Source: Streptomyces sp. NBC_00414 (GTDB lineage: Bacteria; Actinomycetota; Actinomycetes; Streptomycetales; Streptomycetaceae). Taken from it: a stretch of 64,000 bases of DNA. The notes under the pieces were generated by a model, which was not told the origin of the DNA, searched no databases, and saw nothing but the letters and a program-made list of their open reading frames with translations. The DNA lies in the NCBI RefSeq assembly GCF_036038375.1, contig NZ_CP107935.1, forward strand, positions 8,556,001 to 8,620,000. Direction: 5' to 3'. Below, piece after piece: positions 42,910 through 50,455 of the stretch; within the stretch, counting starts at the first letter, position 1; each line of letters opens with the position of its first letter. Position numbers and translations under genes: made by a program.

Positions 42910-44271
42910 ATGGATCTCGGCAGCACTGACATACGCGACGTGTGCGACGACTACGGGAGCGACGGCACGGCGGACAGGACACCGGGCGGGAGCGGAACGC
43001 CGGGCGGCAGCGGAACCCCTGGCGGGAGCGGCCGGACGACCGGGGTGGTGAAGGCCCCGAGCGCCGGCGTGCGGGCCGCGGGCGCCGCCGGCGCACGGGG
43101 CGCCGTTCGGGCTCTGGACACCGAAGCCGTGCACGCGGGGCGGGACGACCTCGCCCGGCAGGGCCTGCACGCCGCGCCGATCGATCTGTCCACGACCTAT
43201 CCGTCGTACGACAGCCGTGGCGAGGCGGCCCGTATCGACGCCTTCGCCACCGACGGGGCCGAACCGGACGGGCCGCCGGTCTACGGACGGCTCGGCAACC
43301 CGACCGTCGCCCGCTTCGAGACGGCGCTCGCCCGGCTGGAGGGCACGGAGAGCGCCGTCGCCTTCGCCAGTGGCATGGCCGCGCTGAGCGCGGTGCTGCT
43401 CGTCCGCAACTCCATGGGGCTGCGCCATGTCGTGGCCGTGCGGCCCCTGTACGGGTGCAGCGATCACCTGTTGACGGCCGGGCTGCTCGGCTCCGAGGTG
43501 ACGTGGGTCGACCCCGCCGGGATCGAGGACGCCCTGCGGCCGGACACCGGTCTCGTCGTGGTCGAGTCACCGGCCAATCCGACGCTCGCCGAACTCGATC
43601 TGCGGGCGATCGCCCACGCCTGCGGGAGCGTTCCGCTGCTCGCCGACAACACCTTCGCCACCCCGGTGCTGCAACGGCCCGTCGAACAGGGGGCGCGGCT
43701 CGTTCTCCACAGCGCCACCAAGTACCTGGGCGGGCACGGCGACGTGATGGCCGGGGTCGTGGCCTGCGACGAGGAGTTCGCCGGGCGGCTGAGGCAGGTC
43801 CGGTTCGCCACGGGAGGCGTGCTGCATCCGCTCGCCGGCTATCTGCTGCTGCGCGGCCTGTCGACGCTGCCCGTACGGGTGCGCGCCGCCTCCGCGAACG
43901 CCACGGAACTGGTCCGGCGGCTGTCCGCCGATCCGCGTGTCGCCCGCGTCCACTATCCGAGGCTCGGCGGCGCCATGATCGCCTTCGAGGTCCACGGCGA
44001 CCCGCACGAGGTGATCGCCGGGGTCCGGCTCGTCACCCCGGCGGTGAGCCTCGGCAGCGTCGACACACTGATCCAGCATCCCGCCTCGATCAGCCATCGC
44101 ATCGTGAACGCCGAGGACCGGCGTGGCAGCGGGGTGAGCGACCGGCTCCTGCGGCTGTCGGTGGGGCTGGAGGACGTGGAGGACCTCTGGCAGGACCTGG
44201 ACACCGCGCTGGGGACGGCGGGGCGGGGGAGCGGCGTGGAGCCGCGACGAGCACTTCACCGCGACGCTTGA
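42910..44271 (+). CDS. Trans-sulfuration-family PLP enzyme (gamma-lyase-like)
   Basis: A 453-residue Cys/Met-metabolism PLP enzyme, by family a cystathionine or methionine gamma-lyase or cystathionine gamma-synthase. The Tyr-Gly region VYGRLGNPTVARFE, PLP-binding SGMAALSAVLL, and Schiff-base K271 in HSATKYLGGHGD are intact. Around residue 355 (VHYPRLGGAMIAFEV) about 15-20 residues normally between these pieces are missing. The first 55 residues are a disordered leader with TPGGSGTPGGSG repeats, so the true start may be later. Divergent from Lrp. Confidence 0.82.
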   Translation: MDLGSTDIRDVCDDYGSDGTADRTPGGSGTPGGSGTPGGSGRTTGVVKAPSAGVRAAGAAGARGAVRALDTEAVHAGRDDLARQGLHAAPIDLSTTYPSYDSRGEAARIDAFATDGAEPDGPPVYGRLGNPTVARFETALARLEGTESAVAFASGMAALSAVLLVRNSMGLRHVVAVRPLYGCSDHLLTAGLLGSEVTWVDPAGIEDALRPDTGLVVVESPANPTLAELDLRAIAHACGSVPLLADNTFATPVLQRPVEQGARLVLHSATKYLGGHGDVMAGVVACDEEFAGRLRQVRFATGGVLHPLAGYLLLRGLSTLPVRVRAASANATELVRRLSADPRVARVHYPRLGGAMIAFEVHGDPHEVIAGVRLVTPAVSLGSVDTLIQHPASISHRIVNAEDRRGSGVSDRLLRLSVGLEDVEDLWQDLDTALGTAGRGSGVEPRRALHRDA

Positions 44272-44329
44272 GGCGCTGAGGCGTGGAAGGCACCGCCTGT
44301 CTGACGGGGCGGCGGCGCCCGTAACGCCA

Positions 44330-44369
44330 ACGGCGGCAGGCCCGGTGCGCTCACCGGGCCTGCCGCCGT
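44330..44369. terminator. 18-bp perfect bidirectional terminator hairpin
   Basis: Bases 44330-44347 and 44352-44369 are perfect reverse complements (starting ACGGCGGCAGGCCCGG) around the four-base loop CGCT. It sits between the convergent trans-sulfuration and ACT-GNAT genes and should stop transcription from both sides. Confidence 0.85.
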
Positions 44370-44417
44370 AGGACGCTTTCGGTGCGGGACGGGACGAGTG
44401 GCCGCTCGGCCGTCTCG

Positions 44418-45875
44418 TCAGTCACGCACGGAGTGCTCCCGCTCGTGCCCGGCGCCCTCCGCCTGCTCCACCCCGGCGTGCGGCGACGCCGTCTCCAGGC
44501 GGGCGGTGATGACGAGGGTGCCCTCCTCGATCTGGTAGTCGAGGGGCAGATCGAGGCCGCGCATCGCGGCGACCATGCCGGTGTTGGACGCCTGCGTGAC
44601 GGCGTACACGCTGTCGCAGCCCGCCTCGACGGCCATCGCCACCAGACGGCGGAGCAGTTCACCGCCGATCCCGCGCCGCTGCCAGTCGTCCTCCACCAGC
44701 AGCGCGATCTCCGTCTCGTCGCCGTCCCACAGGAGGTGCCCGAGCCCGACGACCCTTCCCGAGGCGGTCTGTACGGCGAGGGTGCGCCCGAAGTGAGGGC
44801 TGAGGAGGTGCTTGAGGTACTTGTCGGCGTCGCCGACAGGCCCGTGATAGCGCATGCTCAGCGTCCGCTGCGAGCACCGCTCGTGCATGGCCTTCGCGGC
44901 GTCGGCGTCACCCGCGTCGGCGCGGCGCACGGTGATGTCCTTGCCCTGCGGCAGGGTCAGTACGTCGTGGCTGCGCGGAACCCGCGGGCCGAGCCGCGCG
45001 TCCAGTTCGACCAGCGCCCGCGCCCGGGCGAACTCCGTGGGCGTGAAGGGCAGATAGGGCCGCTCCACGGTGATCACTCCACCTTCCGGTGCGCGCAACC
45101 GCATCACCGTGTCCTCGAGCGCCCCCTCGACGGGCGCCCCCGCCTCCGGGCGATCCCCGCCCACCGACGTGGCGGGCAGCGAACGGATCGTGCACCGGCC
45201 CAGCAACTGCCGCAGCGCCAAAGGCAGTTCCGCCGCGTCCAGCGCGGTGCGTGTCGCGAGGCCCAGCACCCGGGTGGGCGCGTCCACCAGGTCGTGCGCG
45301 TCGGCCCGCTCGATCCAGGTGCCGAAGCCGCCCGACAGCGACACCGCACGCGAGACCTCGGACGCCGCCACCGGCGCCGGAGCACGCAGCAGGAACTCGT
45401 CCACGGTGCCCTCGGCCAGCGGATGCGTCTGCAGGCTCAGGATGTCGATCCGCAGCTCCGCCAGCGCCACGCACAGCGCGGCCAGCGAACCCGGCTCGTC
45501 CCGCACGGTGGTGCGCATCCGCCACAGCACGGTCTCCCCGGAACCGGCCTCCGGCGCGCTCGGATCCTCTTCGGCCGCCCCGGTCGCCCCGGCCGGCCGC
45601 ACGGACGCGGTCGGCCGGGCGCCGGTATCGCCTGTCGGAGGAGCGTGACCGTGGCGTCGTGACCACCATGTGTGGAAGCCCGCCGTGGCGATCAGCGCGA
45701 CCGCCGAGATGGCGAGCAGGGCGGGGCCGTCGGGGCCGTGCCCGATCAGGTTCGCCACGGCGTCGGCGACCGCCACCGCCGTGAACAGAGCGGCCAGTTC
45801 GACGAGATCCCTGCGCCAGTGGTGGACCGGCCGGCCATTTTTCGCACGCGTCACATCAGACATGTCTGGAGTCAT
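44418..45875 (-). CDS. Membrane-anchored ACT-GNAT acetyltransferase
   Basis: A 485-residue protein. Two hydrophobic helices (about 25-45, 51-67) are followed by a linker, an ACT-like domain (about 116-185: VRDEPGSLAALCVALAELRID), a middle region (about 200-300), and a GNAT domain (about 312-465: VRRADAGDADAAKAMHERC, VVGLGHLLWDGD, VEDDWQRRGIGGELLRRLV as the acetyl-CoA site). It may acetylate proteins under control of an amino acid bound by ACT, as known for cytosolic ACT-GNAT lysine acetyltransferases of actinobacteria; the membrane anchor is unusual. ATG 45875 is used; ATG 45863 is possible. Confidence 0.75.
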   Translation of the reverse strand: MTPDMSDVTRAKNGRPVHHWRRDLVELAALFTAVAVADAVANLIGHGPDGPALLAISAVALIATAGFHTWWSRRHGHAPPTGDTGARPTASVRPAGATGAAEEDPSAPEAGSGETVLWRMRTTVRDEPGSLAALCVALAELRIDILSLQTHPLAEGTVDEFLLRAPAPVAASEVSRAVSLSGGFGTWIERADAHDLVDAPTRVLGLATRTALDAAELPLALRQLLGRCTIRSLPATSVGGDRPEAGAPVEGALEDTVMRLRAPEGGVITVERPYLPFTPTEFARARALVELDARLGPRVPRSHDVLTLPQGKDITVRRADAGDADAAKAMHERCSQRTLSMRYHGPVGDADKYLKHLLSPHFGRTLAVQTASGRVVGLGHLLWDGDETEIALLVEDDWQRRGIGGELLRRLVAMAVEAGCDSVYAVTQASNTGMVAAMRGLDLPLDYQIEEGTLVITARLETASPHAGVEQAEGAGHEREHSVRD

Positions 45876-45904
45876 ACGGTCACTGTGAAGTACGGGTGTT
45901 GCGT

Positions 45905-45975
45905 GATCGCGAACGCTTTGTGACTGATCGGTTAAGTATGCATCTGTCTTCTTTGTTGCATATTTTATGATTCTC
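45905..45975. other. AT-rich island upstream of the ACT-GNAT gene
   Basis: This stretch (around TTGTTGCATATTTTATGATT) is far richer in A and T than the rest of the window. It contains TATGCA at 45938-45943 and TGCATA at 45956-45961 as an inverted repeat. It is the likely promoter/operator region of the ACT-GNAT gene on the minus strand; AT-rich DNA in Streptomyces is also a target of Lsr2-type silencers. Confidence 0.45.
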
Positions 45976-46028
45976 CGGCGTGACCGGACCGCTTGAGTGA
46001 ACGACCCGGTCAGCCACGGGTGTCCGCA

Positions 46029-48824
46029 TCAGGCGGCCACCTCCTGTCCCAGCGTGGCGCGCAGCCGACGGGCCTGGGTCACGAACCGCGACGAACCACT
46101 CCGCTCCGCCACCTGCGCGAGATGCTCCACGTCGCCGTGCGCCCCGCTCCGCTCGGCACACTCGGCGGCGACGGCCAGCAACTCGCCCATCCCACGGGCG
46201 GCCGGAGCGGAGCCGTCCGCGGCCGGACCCGCGAGCAGTACGGGCAGCGCGGCCCCGAGTATCGACCAGACGGTGGCGTACGCGCCGGTCGTCGCCGCGA
46301 TCCGTACGGACTCGGCGAGCCGCAGCGGCTTCACCGCCCCCTGCCGCACCAGCTGTCCCAGATCCCTGCCGAGCCCCTCCGCGTCCAACTGCCCTTGTGC
46401 GGCGATGACCAGCAGGGCGTCCACCGCGCTGAGCCGGTCCTCCGGGTGACGCGCGCCCATTCCGTACGCCACGCAGAGGTGCACGGCCTCACCGGCTTCG
46501 CCCGCCGCCTCGGCGATCAGCGGCAGGACCGCGGCCACACCCCGGGTGTCCTCCACCGCGACCGTGGAGACCTCGCGGACCAGGCGCGCGGCCACCATCT
46601 CCCGCCGTCCGGGCACCACGGCCAGCCAGTGCTGGCGCTCGACCCGGTTCCAGTAGTGGGGGCAGTACCTGCGCGCCTCGGAGACACCCACGGGCAGGCC
46701 GAGCCGACGGAACGCCGGTGGGATGCTCCCGGGCAACCCGTCGAGTTCGTCGAGACCGCCGAGTTCGAGCAGGACGCGTTCCCCCGAGCGGTGGCGTGTG
46801 CTCGTGGGCGTCGCCGCGCCCTCGCTCGTGAGCCATCGGGCCAGCCGGTCTCCCTCCGCCGTACCGAGTGCGGCGGCCCGTCCGGCGGCGGCCGTGCTCA
46901 CCGCCCGGTCGTCGCGGCGCACCCGGAGCAGCGCCTGCGTGAAGTCGGCCTCCCCGGGCCGGGCACCGAGCCGGTGGTACTCGCCGAGGCGGGTCACCAG
47001 CTCGTCCGGCTCCACATGTCCCGACGACCAGGTGGGCGTGGCCAGAAGAAACGGCATCGGATCGGTCCGCACCCGGTAGGCCGCCTCCCACAGACGCGCG
47101 TTGAAGGCGGCGGACAGCGCGGTGTGCACACAGGGGTCGTCCATCGGGCCGTGCTGATGGGCCTTGTGGAGCGTGGAGGTGCGCACCCGGCCCAGCAGCG
47201 CCGCGAGCACCACCTCAAGGCCGTACGGAGCACGCCGGAAGTATTCGTCCGCCGAGTGGTAATGGCGATCGGTGTCCATCCACCAGCTTCGTGCGACCGC
47301 CGGCTTCAGGGCCTCGGCCAGCTCCTCCTGACGCAGGTACGTGTGCCGCACCAGGCCGTCCAGGACGCGCTCGAAGACTCCCATGTCGCCGTCGCCGGAC
47401 ACCAGCAGGGCTCCGACCTCCTCGGCCAGCTCGACGACCGAGTCCGGCGCCGGCGCGAGCCGTGACGGCTCCGGCGCGGGTGGCAGCAGCTCCAGGTAGG
47501 GCTGCGATGCCAGGTCACTCGCGTCCAGCCCCAGGGCCGCGCTCGCGCGTGCCCGCAGCCCGGCACTCAACTGGGTTGCCGCGTCCGCCACTTCGGCCCG
47601 CGTCTGTGGGCCCGCCTTGTCCGCCTGGCCGATGTACCGCTCCACCAGCTTCAGCGCCCGCTCCTGCACGTCCGTGTCCTCGTGCCCGAAGGCGTGCGCC
47701 ACCGCGGGCAGCAGCTCCGCCGCGCTCGACGGGTCGCGCCGGAGCAACTTCCCGAGGAGCACGAGCTGGGCACGCACCAACTTCTTCTCCGTGCGGAACA
47801 GCACGACCGCGGACATCTCGGCGACCTGCCGGGCCGTGATCTCGCCGGCCAGCGCCAGTGAACCCAGCACCGTCCGGGCGTGCGACGCCACGGTGGAGGC
47901 CGGGTGGGAGGCGAGCGCCAGCCAGTCCGTCACGCGCTCCCGCTCCTCGGCCGAGGTCGGCTCAAGTGCCGTCAGCAGCCTGAGGAAGACCCGGCAGTCG
48001 GCCGGTGCGACACCGCGCAGCAGCCGGGCGACACAGGCGTCGATCATGGCCCGGCGGTCGAGGAGCCCTTCCTCGGTGAGTTTCGCGAGAGCGTCGATCC
48101 AACTGTCGGGGCCGTCACCGAACAGCCAGTCCAGCCGGCTGCCGATGTCCGGGATCTGGAAGAGCGCGGGGACGAGTTCCGTCGTGTACGGATCCTGGCG
48201 GAGCCGCTGCAGGACGGTGTCGCCGCGCTGCCACAGGCTGCCGATCTCCTCGACCCAGCCGACGACGTAGGTCTCGGTGGTCGGCACCGGGCAACCGGAC
48301 AGCCGTACCAGCCCCGCCATCAGCTCGTAGGGGACCTGGGCGGTCTCCGGGCGGTCCGCGAGTCGCTGCGCGAGGTTGCCCAGCCAGTCCTGTTCCCGGT
48401 CGCCCAGCACATGGAGCAGGGCCGCGGGAGAAGCCTGGGACCAGCGCATGTCGGCCGCCGTGATCCAGGCCGCCGTCCCGGCCGCTCCGGTGTGGCAGGC
48501 CGCACCTGCCGCGTGCAGGGTGGGGTACGCCTTGCGGGACGGGGCGTCCCACCGTGCGACCCGCAACTCCTTGCGCAGTTCCTTGAGCGCCGGCAGGCAG
48601 AGCCGTCGCTCGGGATCCGTCATCCCGTCCAGCAGGCCCACGACCTCGCTCGTCCGCCCCGCCCGCACGGCCTCCAGCAACGCGTCGCTCACCGATACCG
48701 CCTCGCCCACCGACACCACCCCGCTCACCGAGACCGCCCTGTCCCGCGACACCGCCCCACGCATCGGCATCGCACGGTTCACCGCCACCGCCACCGCGTC
48801 GCGCACCGAAACCGCGCCGCTCAT
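46029..48824 (-). CDS. DUF6493-like helical-repeat protein
   Basis: A 931-residue protein matching what I remember as DUF6493, almost wholly alpha-helical and probably made of HEAT/ARM-like repeats. Recognisable parts are LLDGMTDPERRLCLPALKELRKEL and PYELMAGLVRLSGCPVPTTE near the start, and RRAPYGLEVVLAALLGRVR in the middle. No nuclease, ATPase or membrane motif is seen; it looks like a scaffold. The first 55 residues form a low-complexity repeat (AVSVRDAVAVAVNRAM, AVSVSGVVSVGEAVSVS) that may be a late addition. The ATG overlaps the SWIM-gene stop by ATGA, so the two are coupled. Confidence 0.7.
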   Translation of the reverse strand: MSGAVSVRDAVAVAVNRAMPMRGAVSRDRAVSVSGVVSVGEAVSVSDALLEAVRAGRTSEVVGLLDGMTDPERRLCLPALKELRKELRVARWDAPSRKAYPTLHAAGAACHTGAAGTAAWITAADMRWSQASPAALLHVLGDREQDWLGNLAQRLADRPETAQVPYELMAGLVRLSGCPVPTTETYVVGWVEEIGSLWQRGDTVLQRLRQDPYTTELVPALFQIPDIGSRLDWLFGDGPDSWIDALAKLTEEGLLDRRAMIDACVARLLRGVAPADCRVFLRLLTALEPTSAEERERVTDWLALASHPASTVASHARTVLGSLALAGEITARQVAEMSAVVLFRTEKKLVRAQLVLLGKLLRRDPSSAAELLPAVAHAFGHEDTDVQERALKLVERYIGQADKAGPQTRAEVADAATQLSAGLRARASAALGLDASDLASQPYLELLPPAPEPSRLAPAPDSVVELAEEVGALLVSGDGDMGVFERVLDGLVRHTYLRQEELAEALKPAVARSWWMDTDRHYHSADEYFRRAPYGLEVVLAALLGRVRTSTLHKAHQHGPMDDPCVHTALSAAFNARLWEAAYRVRTDPMPFLLATPTWSSGHVEPDELVTRLGEYHRLGARPGEADFTQALLRVRRDDRAVSTAAAGRAAALGTAEGDRLARWLTSEGAATPTSTRHRSGERVLLELGGLDELDGLPGSIPPAFRRLGLPVGVSEARRYCPHYWNRVERQHWLAVVPGRREMVAARLVREVSTVAVEDTRGVAAVLPLIAEAAGEAGEAVHLCVAYGMGARHPEDRLSAVDALLVIAAQGQLDAEGLGRDLGQLVRQGAVKPLRLAESVRIAATTGAYATVWSILGAALPVLLAGPAADGSAPAARGMGELLAVAAECAERSGAHGDVEHLAQVAERSGSSRFVTQARRLRATLGQEVAA

Positions 48825-50224
48825 CGCACACCCCCGTCGACCAGAACCTCCGCCTGCCCGGACACCGCGCCGCGGCGGACCATCCGTACCGCCAGCGCGT
48901 GCTTGCACGGACCGCGCCCGCCGCGGTATTTGGCCCACCACAGGCAACTGCACGTCAGCACCCCCGCGTCGTCGCGCACCCGGTGCGCGTGCCCGTCCTG
49001 CGCGGTCACCGTGCCGAGGACGCCGTCCAGGACCACCGCGCCCGCGCTCACGAGGTCGCGGGCTGCCCGCAGCCGGGGGTTGTGCCGCTCCACGCGCTCG
49101 GCGTCGTAGGGGAGTTCACGATGGAAGTAGGCCGCCTCCGCCGTGTCGTAGCCCACGCGCCCCGAGGTGCCCAGCCGGACGAGGGCCGCCCGCACCCGCT
49201 CGGCGGGCAGTCCCGAGGAGGCGGACAGATCCCCGACATCGATCCTGGGCTCCCATGCCAGCAGGACCGAGATCAGTTCCGCGTCCTCGGCCGCCTCGTC
49301 GGTGGCCAGCGCGTCGAGCACTCCACCCTCACCGGAGAAGCCCCGGGAGGCCTCCGGGGACAGTGTCAGCGTGAGTCGCATCCCGGGCAGTACGACCTCC
49401 CAGGCGCTGGCCGCCGCGGCGCCACCGGCGAGCGCGGGACCGTACACCCGCAGTGCCGACGCGTGGCGGAGCACCCTCTGGAGGGCGATCAGCCGCTCCG
49501 GCCCCGGGAGGCAGACCGCTCCGGGGACCGGCCGGGTGGTGGGCCGCAGAACACGCCCCGCGGGCACGACCCACTGCGCGCCCCGGGAGGCGCCGCGCGC
49601 ACCGCCACGGGGCAGCGAGCGCAGGAACCGCACGGCCTCGGCCGCGGGCAGTTCGGCCCGCAGGTCGAAATCGGCCGCCGTCACCTGCGCCTCGGCGAAG
49701 CCCCGCAGCCACCGGTCCGGCAGGGGCACCTTCTTCTCCACGACCGGCCCGTCCAGGGTGGTCACGGCCATCTCGTCCGGACCGACGCGCATGTGCAGCG
49801 GGTCGTCGGAACCGATCCTCGACAGTGCGTCACGCAAGGGGTTGTTGACGTCGACGTTCGTCGTGCCGTGCCCCACCTCGCCGCCGTCGAGCCCTGCCTC
49901 CAGCACGTCCAGACGCGCGTACACCCCGCCGCAGCCGGAGAACGACTCGAAACGCAGCCGGTCGCCGTTGCCCGTGACCACCGGGTCCAGCGACGACGGC
50001 AGCTGCCGCTGGTAGTAGCGCGCACCCGCCACGTCGGCGACCGCGAGCAGCCCCGCCGAAGCCACCTGAGGCGAGGTCAGGAACCCCGCGAAGAAGCGGG
50101 GATGGTCCTCGACACCCCGGGGCGTCGTACCCCGCGAGGTCTCAAGTCCCAGGCGCTGTCCGCCCGGTGCGGATTCCAGCGTGGAGGGTCGGGTGTAGGC
50201 CACGGCCTGCAGAGATCGCGTCAT
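48821..50224 (-). CDS. SWIM zinc-finger protein
   Basis: A 467-residue protein with a C-terminal SWIM zinc finger, CSC..(12)..CKH (C425, C427, C440, H442), which binds Zn and usually DNA or protein. The rest is not recognised, apart from a winged-helix-like segment (about 325-365: DLSASSGLPAERVRAALVRLGTSG). It opens a two-gene operon with the DUF6493 gene (4-base overlap). TACGGT (50231-50236, minus strand) is 6 bases before the ATG with no ribosome site, suggesting a leaderless start. Confidence 0.83.
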   Translation of the reverse strand: MTRSLQAVAYTRPSTLESAPGGQRLGLETSRGTTPRGVEDHPRFFAGFLTSPQVASAGLLAVADVAGARYYQRQLPSSLDPVVTGNGDRLRFESFSGCGGVYARLDVLEAGLDGGEVGHGTTNVDVNNPLRDALSRIGSDDPLHMRVGPDEMAVTTLDGPVVEKKVPLPDRWLRGFAEAQVTAADFDLRAELPAAEAVRFLRSLPRGGARGASRGAQWVVPAGRVLRPTTRPVPGAVCLPGPERLIALQRVLRHASALRVYGPALAGGAAAASAWEVVLPGMRLTLTLSPEASRGFSGEGGVLDALATDEAAEDAELISVLLAWEPRIDVGDLSASSGLPAERVRAALVRLGTSGRVGYDTAEAAYFHRELPYDAERVERHNPRLRAARDLVSAGAVVLDGVLGTVTAQDGHAHRVRDDAGVLTCSCLWWAKYRGGRGPCKHALAVRMVRRGAVSGQAEVLVDGGVR

Positions 50225-50305
50225 GGAAAAACCGTAGAGGCGACCACTGACAATCGGCCCTGACCTGCGAAGACGCGGGGATCTGGAAGAATTTGGGCAA
50301 CCCGA

Positions 50306-50344
50306 CGTGCCGCGTACCGGGGGATGACGCCGGTACGCGGCACG
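50306..50344 (-). terminator. 15-bp perfect hairpin after phoD
   Basis: CGTGCCGCGTACCGG (50306-50320) and its exact reverse complement (50330-50344) flank a 9-base loop. It lies about 108 bases downstream of the PhoD stop on the minus strand, before the SWIM gene, and is the stronger of two terminators in this gap. Confidence 0.82.
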
Positions 50345-50379
50345 AGGTATGAGATTACGGGAGCCGGCGCCCCGCACAC

Positions 50380-50413
50380 GGCCGAGTCCGCCTTGTCCGA
50401 GGCGGACTCGGCC
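50380..50413 (-). terminator. 13-bp perfect hairpin immediately after phoD
   Basis: GGCCGAGTCCGCC (50380-50392) and GGCGGACTCGGCC (50401-50413) form a perfect stem with an 8-base loop, 40 bases past the PhoD stop. It works as the first of two successive terminators. Confidence 0.8.
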
Positions 50414-50455
50414 GTGGTGAACTCGGCCGTGGTGAACTCGGCCGTGGTGAACTAC
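50411..50455 (-). repeat. Three 15-bp tandem repeats at the phoD 3' end
   Basis: GCCGTGGTGAACTCG occurs at 50411-50425 and 50426-50440, with a third copy at 50441-50455 ending TAC instead of TCG. The array joins the PhoD stop codon to the first terminator stem, so copy-number change would move the terminator. Confidence 0.8.
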
